Assembly (NCBI RefSeq): GCF_000423565.1 | Contig: NZ_KE384037.1 | Location: forward strand, 400,951 to 464,950 | DNA length: 64,000 bases | Source: Runella zeae DSM 19591 | GTDB lineage: Bacteria > Bacteroidota > Bacteroidia > Cytophagales > Spirosomataceae | Reading direction: 5' to 3' | Shown here: one piece after another, positions 8,576-15,798 of the stretch | Position numbering within the stretch: the stretch's first letter is position 1 | Layout: the number at the start of each line of letters is the position of its first letter | The notes under the pieces: generated by a model | Told to the model about the DNA's origin: nothing | Databases searched by the model: none | What the model saw: the letters and a program-made list of their open reading frames with translations, nothing else | Position numbers and translations under genes: made by a program

Positions 8576-9553
8576 ATGAAAAGACGCGATTTACTTTTGT
8601 CTTTGGCGACAGTGCCTTCTCTCTTTAGCGGGCGCAGTCCAAAACGCTTTTCTCGTTTTGAGAGAGGGTCTTTTGCTATTGACGCCAATCGAATCCGCTT
8701 TTTTATGCCTCATCTCAAAGAGCGGTTTAGTATTATGTTTATGGCTGATACTCACCTTTTCAGAGACGATGCTCGCGGGGCTGATTTTGTACAATACAGT
8801 GGCCGTATGGCCAAAGCATACAATCAAACCAAGCATTTCCAAACAGGCGAAACGACTCAACCCGAAGAGTGCTTTCAGAAAACCTTAGCTTTAGCCAAAA
8901 CCGATGATGTTTCGTTGGTAGCTCTCATTGGCGATATTGTGAGTTTTCCTTCGGAGGCTGCTATCGAATGGGTAGGCCAACAATTAAAATCAGTCAACTT
9001 ACCTTATGTCTATGTGGCAGGCAATCATGATTGGCATTATGAAGGGATGCCCGGCTCGCTGGACGAATTGCGCCATACTTGGACCCATAAACGCCTTTCG
9101 CCGCTTTATCAGGGAGCCAATCCTCTGATGACAAGCCGCGAAATCAACGGCGTTAGGTTTGTAGCACTAGACAATTCGACTTACGAAATCTCACCCGAAC
9201 AACTTGCTTTTTTTCAGAAAGAAGTAGCCACCGAAAAGCCCATAGTGCTGATGATTCATATCCCGCTCTATGCTCCCGAAAGGCCCGTAAGTTTTGGATG
9301 TGGCCACCCCGAATGGGGCGCAAAAGCCGACCGTAGTCACGAACTCGAACGCCGCCCTCGTTGGCCCGAAACAGGCCATACTACTACTACGATGCGTTTT
9401 TATAAAGAAGTCACCCAAGCCCCCAATGTCGTAGGAGTGTTGGCGGGTCATACTCACAAACAAACCCTCGACGTCATCAATGGTCTTCCCCAAATCGTAA
9501 CGCCCGCCAATGCCACTGGCGGCTATTTGAAAGTAGAATTTGTACCTGTTTAA
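8576..9553 (+). CDS. Metallophosphoesterase (calcineurin-like), exported
   Basis: Dinuclear-metal phosphoesterase of 325 residues. All family blocks are present: ADTH (D58, H60), GDIV (D120), GNHD (N150, H151), the His in MIHIPLY, and GHTH near residue 290. The N-terminus MKRRDLLLSLATVPSLFSG has a twin arginine and a hydrophobic core, suggesting export. It follows the M14 carboxypeptidase by 5 bp. The substrate (phosphodiester or phosphomonoester) is not determinable. Confidence 0.88.
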   Translation: MKRRDLLLSLATVPSLFSGRSPKRFSRFERGSFAIDANRIRFFMPHLKERFSIMFMADTHLFRDDARGADFVQYSGRMAKAYNQTKHFQTGETTQPEECFQKTLALAKTDDVSLVALIGDIVSFPSEAAIEWVGQQLKSVNLPYVYVAGNHDWHYEGMPGSLDELRHTWTHKRLSPLYQGANPLMTSREINGVRFVALDNSTYEISPEQLAFFQKEVATEKPIVLMIHIPLYAPERPVSFGCGHPEWGAKADRSHELERRPRWPETGHTTTTMRFYKEVTQAPNVVGVLAGHTHKQTLDVINGLPQIVTPANATGGYLKVEFVPV

Positions 9554-9575
9554 AATTCTTTTTAATGCTAATCTA

Positions 9576-10418
9576 ATGCAAGTATTTCATTCTATCACTG
9601 CCCTACGACTTTTTCTAAAAAACCAACGTCAACAAGACAAAACCGTGGGTCTAGTACCTACCATGGGCGCACTACACGAAGGACATTTGTCGCTCATCGA
9701 GGCATCTCGTGCACAAAACGACATAACTGTCTGTAGCATATTTGTAAACCCCATTCAATTCAACAATCCCGACGATCTCGCTCGCTATCCCCGCACGCTC
9801 GAAGCCGATTGTACTATGCTCGCCGCAGTGGGCTGTGATGCCGTTTTTGCGCCATCAGTAGAAGAAATGTATCCCGAAAAAGCCATTCTTAAATTTGATT
9901 TTGGCGATTTAGAGCGCGTCATGGAGGGAAAATTCCGTCCGGGGCATTTCAATGGAGTAGGAATTGTGGTGTCAAAATTGTTTAACATCGTTCAGCCTGA
10001 CCGTACTTATTTTGGTCAAAAAGACCTTCAACAAGTAGCCGTCGTGAGACGAATGATGATTGACCTAGGGTTTCAGATTGAACTTCACCCCCGCCCTACC
10101 CTTCGCGAAGCTGACGGACTGGCAATGTCGTCGCGAAATCGTAATCTTACTGCCGATGAACGTGCGATTGCTCCGCATATTTTTGAAGGTTTAAAACTAG
10201 CAAAAACGCAATTGTTAGAAGGTCAAAAACCCACCGAAGTAAAAGCATTGATAGAAGAGCATTTCGGCAAAGAACCAGCTTTTAGACTAGAGTATTTTGA
10301 GATTGTCAACGCCCATACCCTACAAAATGTAGATTCACTTCAAGCAACGGGCCAAACGGCGATGTGTATTGCGGCTCATTTAGGCAAGGTACGCTTGATT
10401 GATAATTTTGTTTTTTAG
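9576..10418 (+). CDS. panC: Pantothenate synthetase
   Basis: Joins pantoate and beta-alanine with ATP to give pantothenate. It has the class I nucleotidyltransferase motifs: VPTMGALHEGHLSLI (HxGH) and AMSSRNRNL (KMSKS-like), plus FVNPIQFN and the YFGQKDLQQVAVVRRM segment. I chose the ATG at 9576 (MQVFHSITALRLF); an in-frame TTG at 9540 would overlap the preceding gene. Length 280 residues is standard. The stop codon overlaps that of the convergent GntP permease. panD is 15 kb away, so pantothenate genes are dispersed. Confidence 0.95.
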   Translation: MQVFHSITALRLFLKNQRQQDKTVGLVPTMGALHEGHLSLIEASRAQNDITVCSIFVNPIQFNNPDDLARYPRTLEADCTMLAAVGCDAVFAPSVEEMYPEKAILKFDFGDLERVMEGKFRPGHFNGVGIVVSKLFNIVQPDRTYFGQKDLQQVAVVRRMMIDLGFQIELHPRPTLREADGLAMSSRNRNLTADERAIAPHIFEGLKLAKTQLLEGQKPTEVKALIEEHFGKEPAFRLEYFEIVNAHTLQNVDSLQATGQTAMCIAAHLGKVRLIDNFVF

Positions 10419-11755
10419 ACTCCCAATATCCACTTGGCTATATAGAGCGAAACAAGCGCAGTAAGCCCCATCAAAGCCGACGAAGGGGTAATGCTACGCA
10501 AAGTAGTAGCTATTGATTGATTGCCAAAACGTGCAATGACCCAAAAATAGGAATCGTTGGCATGAGAGGCCACCATAGAGCCTGCACTCATCGCCAACAG
10601 TGCCAACAAAGTGCCATCGCCACCCCCAAAACCCAAGCTTGCCAAGAGTGGCGCTACTAAAGAAGCCGTAGAAACTACCGCCACGGTCGAAGACCCTTGG
10701 GCTGTTTTGAAGATAGCGGCCAAGCCAAAGGGAATCAAAAGGCCCCAATTGCCCGAAGCCAAAGCTGGGCCATAAACCTTGCCTAGCTCAAGCGTTTTGA
10801 TGATTTCTCCAAAAGCCCCACCCGCCGCTGTCACAATCAGGATAGGGCCTGCCTTCTCGATAGCATCATCAAAAAGATGGTTAAGTCGTGTTTTGTCTAT
10901 TTTTTGAAAAAGAGGCAACGTCAACACAATCCCCACCAACAGTGCGCTCACCGGCTCTCCTATAAATTTAATAAAGTTCAAAAAAGACGAAGGCAGTGCC
11001 TCAGGATTGAGCAACAGTACCGATTTGAGTGAAATAAGCGCAATCGGAACAATAATGGGTAAGATTGATAAAAAAGGCGAAGGCAAAAAGAGTTCACTAT
11101 CCTGCACCTTAGATTCGACGCGTACTGCTTCTTCGGAGTCATCTACCGAAGGTAGCATGATACTATAAGCATAGCCTACTGCCGCAGTAGGCAGTGCGAC
11201 ACATATACCTACCAGCATCGCCTTTCCTAAATCCACATTGAGTACGCCAGCGGCAGCTGTAATACCTGGATGCGGCGGAACTAAACAATGAACTGCATAT
11301 AAGGATGTAGCTAAACAAGCCACTAATGCCCGTCTTTTGGAAGGAATTTTTTGACCTAACGAAACCACTAAACCGCTCAAAACCACAAATCCAGAATCAC
11401 AAAAAATAGGCAGCCCTATCAGCACTCCCACCATAGTGATAGCCAAAGGGGCGTACTTTTCACCAGTTTTGGACAAAATCAAATTAGCCAAACTTAGCGT
11501 AGCATTGGTTTTGTCTAAAATCACCCCCAAAGTAGCGCCCAAAATGATGAGCAATCCAATTTTTTCGAGCGTACTTCCAAAACCTACTTTGAGGTATTTG
11601 AGTACACTCTCCCCGTCCACGCCTGCCGCAAATCCTACACCCATTGCCACCAAAATCAACACAAAAAAAGTATTGAATTTGTATTTAGAGCTAAGCAAAA
11701 TGATAGTCAAAATACTGACAACAAGCAGAATAGATACAAAAAATGGACTGTGCAT
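10415..11755 (-). CDS. GntP family permease (gluconate/organic acid:H+ symporter)
   Basis: Inner-membrane symporter of about 446 residues with 12 or more hydrophobic segments. The family hallmark is visible in the first half (PIFCDSGFVVLSG, then CLVPPHPGITAAAGVL), and the second half repeats the fold (AAGGAFGEII, IFKTAQGSSTVAVVSTASL, ANDSYFWVIARF). GntP-family members carry gluconate, glycerate and similar sugar acids; which one is unknown. Start set at the ATG at 11755; an upstream TTG is in frame. It lies 46 bp downstream of the cytochrome gene on the same strand and ends on overlapping stops with panC. Confidence 0.88.
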   Translation of the reverse strand: MHSPFFVSILLVVSILTIILLSSKYKFNTFFVLILVAMGVGFAAGVDGESVLKYLKVGFGSTLEKIGLLIILGATLGVILDKTNATLSLANLILSKTGEKYAPLAITMVGVLIGLPIFCDSGFVVLSGLVVSLGQKIPSKRRALVACLATSLYAVHCLVPPHPGITAAAGVLNVDLGKAMLVGICVALPTAAVGYAYSIMLPSVDDSEEAVRVESKVQDSELFLPSPFLSILPIIVPIALISLKSVLLLNPEALPSSFLNFIKFIGEPVSALLVGIVLTLPLFQKIDKTRLNHLFDDAIEKAGPILIVTAAGGAFGEIIKTLELGKVYGPALASGNWGLLIPFGLAAIFKTAQGSSTVAVVSTASLVAPLLASLGFGGGDGTLLALLAMSAGSMVASHANDSYFWVIARFGNQSIATTLRSITPSSALMGLTALVSLYIAKWILGV

Positions 11756-11801
11756 AAAAACCAAGGTTTAGGTCAAAATACAAGCACAGCACTTGCTATA
11801 T

Positions 11802-12233
11802 CTACTGTTCCAACTTGTACCACTTGATATTGCGCAGTGGTTCGCGCCGCGAATAAGCCGCCTGATTGGGCGCATAATGTTTGGCAAGATAATCAAGCAC
11901 TGTTTTTTCAGTTTCACCCAAATCCCAAAGCTTGTGGTTGCGCTGCATCCATCTGATTTTGCTCAACCACTCATCTCTTGTAAAACGGTGTTGAAGAATC
12001 AGCTTAGGCGAATGACAACCCGTACATTGCGCTTTTACAATCGCAAAATTAGGGTCTAGCGCCAATCCTGTTTCGGCATCCACCGAATCCGCCAAAATCA
12101 TCTGCGATTTTTCGAGAGAAGGCGTATTTTCTCTAGTGATAGCCGCCACAAATAAGCCGACAATTACCAACATCATCACAAAACGTCCTGCCGATACTTT
12201 TGCTATTTTCATTTGTTTCCTCATTGGGTGCAA
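11802..12233 (-). CDS. Membrane-anchored c-type cytochrome (sulfite dehydrogenase partner)
   Basis: A 143-residue protein with one N-terminal membrane helix (about residues 17-32) and a single haem c site CTGCH (C70, C73, H74). It follows the molybdopterin oxidoreductase gene by 27 bp, and such pairs transfer electrons from sulfite or similar oxidation to the respiratory chain. A downstream Met (FxRDEWLSKIRWMQRNHKLW) is a candidate axial ligand. Several ATG codons occur near the start (12233, 12224, 12212); the first is given. The electron donor is inferred from context. Confidence 0.78.
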   Translation of the reverse strand: MHPMRKQMKIAKVSAGRFVMMLVIVGLFVAAITRENTPSLEKSQMILADSVDAETGLALDPNFAIVKAQCTGCHSPKLILQHRFTRDEWLSKIRWMQRNHKLWDLGETEKTVLDYLAKHYAPNQAAYSRREPLRNIKWYKLEQ

Positions 12234-12260
12234 AACACTCTTTTCTCAATTATAGCTAGA

Positions 12261-13496
12261 CTATCCCACTACTTTTACCGCAATACGATGACAAGTATTG
12301 TTCAAATACCCTCCCGGATTCCAAGCCGGAATCACCATCGGCTGAGAAGCACCCCGTGAATCCGTAGCTCGTGCCCATACTTCATAGTATCCTTTTTTAG
12401 GAAACTGAATTTGAGCCGACCACTGTTGCCAAGCCAACCGATTTTTGGGCGTTTGCAAACTTGCTTTTTGCCAAGTAGCTCCATAATCTATCGAAACATG
12501 TAGCTCCTTCACGGCCAAATCTCCCGCCCACGCATGACCGCCTATGGTCAATGTTTTCCCAAAATCAATCATTGCGCCTGATTGGGGCGATGTAATGAGC
12601 GACCTTACAGGCATCGATTCGATGATTTGATAGTTTTCGGGCGTTTCGGCTAGTTTTTCGCCCGGTTGAATCGGCTGCCGAGGAATACGGTAGCTATGTC
12701 CGTCCATTTTGGCACCGTCATGTTCTTTGTTTCTGACCGCAATCGTATGAAGCCACTTCCCGGATACCGACGCCGGCCATCCACCCACCACCAATCGCAA
12801 CGGAAAACCGTGCATCATCGGAATCTCTTGCCCATTGACAGCCCACGCAATGAGGGTCTCATCTTCGAGGGCTTTTTTGATAGGTACTCCCCTCGAAATC
12901 ACCACCTTGCTTGCGTCGCGACTTGGGTGGAGGTCTTTTCCATAATACCCAATATATACTGCATCCTCTTTTAAGCCTACATCATTCAGAATATCTTTGA
13001 GGCGTACTCCTGTCCATTCGGCGCAACTGACCGCTCCTTGGTCCCACTGATTACCAGAAGTTTGGGGTACAAATCCCGAACGACCATTGCCGCCACACTC
13101 CAACACCAATTGATAGGTATAAGTCTTAAACTTACTCTTCAAATCACTCAATTTGTAGGTCTTTGGCGCTTTTACAGATTCACCTTTGATGGTCAATGTC
13201 CAAGTATTAGGGTCTATTTTTTCTTCTGGTACCAGGCCATTGTTTCTTATAAACATCCTATCGATAGGCGTAACGGCATCGTTCAACAAATGCGGAGGCG
13301 TTTCGACATTCCAAGGCTTATCGCTCAGCACAATCATGTCGGCATGTTTTCCCTTTAAGCCTTCATCCAAAGCCAATGGAACGTAGTTTTTGGGCATATT
13401 TTCGGCAAAAACGATGTCGGTTCCTACCAAGCCCGCAAGCGACGTAAGTACACTTTGTTTCAAAAAACCACGACGGTCATGAAGTTCAGTATTCAT
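12261..13496 (-). CDS. Molybdopterin-dependent sulfite oxidase/dehydrogenase family protein
   Basis: Periplasmic Mo-cofactor enzyme, probably oxidising sulfite to sulfate. A twin-arginine signal is evident (HDRRGFLKQS, Arg 8-9), with LAGLVGTDIVFAEN behind it. The oxidoreductase domain contains the Mo-ligating Cys in VLECGGNGRSG (C134), GVRLKDIL and GFPLRLVVGGWP. The C-terminal third is the dimerisation domain typical of SorA/SoxC enzymes (HAWAGDLAVKELHVSIDYGATW). Start chosen at the ATG at 13496, which places the RR motif correctly; a TTG lies upstream. It precedes the cytochrome gene in an apparent operon, and a LysR gene lies directly behind. Confidence 0.88.
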   Translation of the reverse strand: MNTELHDRRGFLKQSVLTSLAGLVGTDIVFAENMPKNYVPLALDEGLKGKHADMIVLSDKPWNVETPPHLLNDAVTPIDRMFIRNNGLVPEEKIDPNTWTLTIKGESVKAPKTYKLSDLKSKFKTYTYQLVLECGGNGRSGFVPQTSGNQWDQGAVSCAEWTGVRLKDILNDVGLKEDAVYIGYYGKDLHPSRDASKVVISRGVPIKKALEDETLIAWAVNGQEIPMMHGFPLRLVVGGWPASVSGKWLHTIAVRNKEHDGAKMDGHSYRIPRQPIQPGEKLAETPENYQIIESMPVRSLITSPQSGAMIDFGKTLTIGGHAWAGDLAVKELHVSIDYGATWQKASLQTPKNRLAWQQWSAQIQFPKKGYYEVWARATDSRGASQPMVIPAWNPGGYLNNTCHRIAVKVVG

Positions 13497-13585
13497 AAGA
13501 AGTTGTAAGTGCAAAAGCGCACATTAATGATTATTTTCTCAAAATCAACAAATTGCATTCACAAAAAACTCAACAAATGGCAAAT

Positions 13586-14482
13586 TTACTTTTTGGTATA
13601 CTCTCTAAAAGCAAAACGCATAAAAGATTCGGACATAGGCTCAGGTTGGCCTTGTAAGTGAATCAACCAAAACTTTCGCATCAGTACTAAGTCTTTTACT
13701 TTAATAAGCTTCAATTGGCCCATATTTAACTCTTTTTGGATGGATTTGATTGACAAAAAAGCCATACAATTAGAATGTTCGAGAAAAGATTTGATGCTTT
13801 CGGTGCCGCCCAGATGCATCACAATCTGCAAGGAGGAGAGCTTGAGATTATGCTCTTTCAGGGCTCCTTCAATCACTTCTAAGGTGCCAGAACCACGCTC
13901 TCTCAACACCAAAGGGATGTGGGTAAGTTCGTCGAGCGTAAGCTCGTCGAGATGAGCCAATTTGCTTTTGACATGCACCACCGCTACCAGTTCATCATCC
14001 ATAAAATCAACGTATTTGATGCCCGAATGGTGCTTTCTACCTTCGACAACACCCAAATCTATCGTATGCGACAAAATCGCATTCTCTATCATTTCGGTAT
14101 TGCCATTGAGAAGCGATAGCTCCACTTGAGGAAATTTCTCATAATACTTTGCCAACAAAGGTGCAATCAGATACTGCCCGATAGTAGTACTCGCCCCAAG
14201 GCGAAGTTTGCCACTGTGCTTTGATTGGAGCGTTCCCAATTCAAAAGCTGCTTCTTGGTATAGCTGTAATATTTGATTAGCGTATTTTTTGAGTAATTCG
14301 CCCGCAGGAGTCAAAAAAACGGAGTTTCCTTTTCGTTCAAAAAGCCGTGTGCCATATTGCTGCTCTAGCTCATGAATGTGCTTGGTTACGGCGGGCTGCG
14401 TCACAAACAGCTCCCCGGCGGCTTTGGTAAAGCTAAGGTGATTGGCCACGCTACAAAATACTTTTAACCGAAAATCTGACAC
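13586..14482 (-). CDS. LysR family transcriptional regulator
   Basis: Helix-turn-helix activator/repressor of 298 residues. The N-terminus (DFRLKVFCSVANHLSFTKAA...LFVTQPAVTKHIHELEQQYG) is the LysR DNA-binding domain, followed by the linker helix and a periplasmic-binding-like effector domain (GASTTIGQYLIAPLLAKYYE...). The open frame extends upstream to 14623, but LysR proteins begin close to the HTH, so I chose the GTG at 14482 (VSDFRLK). It is transcribed in the same direction as the sulfite dehydrogenase genes, 89 bp upstream of them, so it may control them. The effector is unknown. Confidence 0.85.
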   Translation of the reverse strand: MSDFRLKVFCSVANHLSFTKAAGELFVTQPAVTKHIHELEQQYGTRLFERKGNSVFLTPAGELLKKYANQILQLYQEAAFELGTLQSKHSGKLRLGASTTIGQYLIAPLLAKYYEKFPQVELSLLNGNTEMIENAILSHTIDLGVVEGRKHHSGIKYVDFMDDELVAVVHVKSKLAHLDELTLDELTHIPLVLRERGSGTLEVIEGALKEHNLKLSSLQIVMHLGGTESIKSFLEHSNCMAFLSIKSIQKELNMGQLKLIKVKDLVLMRKFWLIHLQGQPEPMSESFMRFAFREYTKK

Positions 14483-14694
14483 GACATCTTGGGCTTGGGA
14501 TGAAACACAAAGTAAATAGAATTTGGGGAATATATTTTTGTACAGAATAGACTTTCCAAGTTGGGCCTGCGAAGTCTCATTTAATTTTACTTTATCCCCC
14601 TTATAATGATTTTGAAGTATCATAAGGTTTGGTCAACAATAGCCTAATCCCTAACTTTACAGCCTACACTTTACATTTTACGTTAACATATCAA

Positions 14695-15651
14695 ATGCCA
14701 CAAAAGAAAATTCAACAAATATTTGAGGAAATGGGCAAAGTAGTGGTAGGCCAAGAAAAGCTTATCAATCGCCTCCTCATTGGACTATTTACGGGCGGGC
14801 ACATTTTGCTAGAGGGCGTCCCTGGACTAGCCAAAACCCTGACAGTCAATACCCTTGCCAAAGTTTTAGATTTAGATTTTCAACGTATTCAGTTTACGCC
14901 CGACTTGCTTCCTGCCGACATCATCGGAACCATGATTTATAAACCCAAACTCGGTGACTACGAGGTGAAGAAGGGGCCTATTTTTGCCAATATGATTTTG
15001 GCCGATGAAGTCAACCGCTCCCCCGCTAAGGTACAATCGGCTTTGCTGGAAGCAATGCAAGAAAAACAAGTGACGATTGGGGAAGAAACTTTTCACCTCG
15101 ACCGCCCTTTCTTTGTCTTGGCTACCCAAAACCCCGTAGAACAAGAAGGAACTTACCCACTCCCCGAAGCCCAACTCGACCGCTTCATGATGAAGGTATT
15201 TGTGGATTATCCCAGCAAAACAGAAGAGCTAGAAGTAATGCGGCGAATGTCAAATTTGGATTACAACTACGAGCCTCAGGCTATTTTGACAAAGGAAGAC
15301 ATTGGGCAGATTAGGCACGAAATCAACCAAATCACGCTCTCCGAAACCCTCGAAAATTATATTGTAGAACTGGTTTTTGCCACCCGTAAGCCCCTCGAAT
15401 ACGGCTTGCGAGAAGAAGACAAATATCTCCAATACGGAGTTTCGCCACGGGGAACGATTAAATTAAACTTGGCTGCCAAAGCTCTCGCTTATTTTTCGGG
15501 ACGCGATTATGTATTGCCCGAAGACATCAAAGAAGCCGCTCCCGACGTATTCAATCACCGTATTACGCTCAACTACGAAGCCGAAGCCGACGGCATCACT
15601 ACCCGTTTTGTGATTGATTCTATTTTGAGAAAAGTGGCGATTGGAAGGTAA
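14695..15651 (+). CDS. MoxR family AAA+ ATPase
   Basis: Chaperone-like ATPase of 318 residues. Walker A is GVPGLAKT, Walker B is LADEVNRSPAKVQSALLEAMQ, and sensor 1 is LATQNPVEQEGTYPLPEAQLDRF. MoxR proteins usually act on VWA-domain partners in metal-centre or envelope assembly, but no DUF58 or VWA gene follows here; a terminator and convergent peptidase do. Start set at the ATG at 14695 (MPQKKIQQIF), since upstream in-frame codons encode sequence unlike the family. Confidence 0.9.
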   Translation: MPQKKIQQIFEEMGKVVVGQEKLINRLLIGLFTGGHILLEGVPGLAKTLTVNTLAKVLDLDFQRIQFTPDLLPADIIGTMIYKPKLGDYEVKKGPIFANMILADEVNRSPAKVQSALLEAMQEKQVTIGEETFHLDRPFFVLATQNPVEQEGTYPLPEAQLDRFMMKVFVDYPSKTEELEVMRRMSNLDYNYEPQAILTKEDIGQIRHEINQITLSETLENYIVELVFATRKPLEYGLREEDKYLQYGVSPRGTIKLNLAAKALAYFSGRDYVLPEDIKEAAPDVFNHRITLNYEAEADGITTRFVIDSILRKVAIGR

Positions 15652-15747
15652 GTCGAAACACCCTTACTTGATCCAAACTATCATTTAAGTCACTATTGGC
15701 ACCGCGTCTCTAAGGCCGAACATAAGAGCTATATCACTCATTGAAAA

Positions 15748-15783
15748 AAGAATAGGCGCGGGGATGTCCCCGCGCCTATTCTT
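15748..15783. terminator. Bidirectional intrinsic terminator
   Basis: A perfect 17-bp GC-rich stem (15748-15764 with 15767-15783) with a 2-base apex lies between the convergent MoxR and S9 peptidase genes and can serve both. Confidence 0.85.
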
Positions 15784-15798
15784 GTAAAATCCATACTT

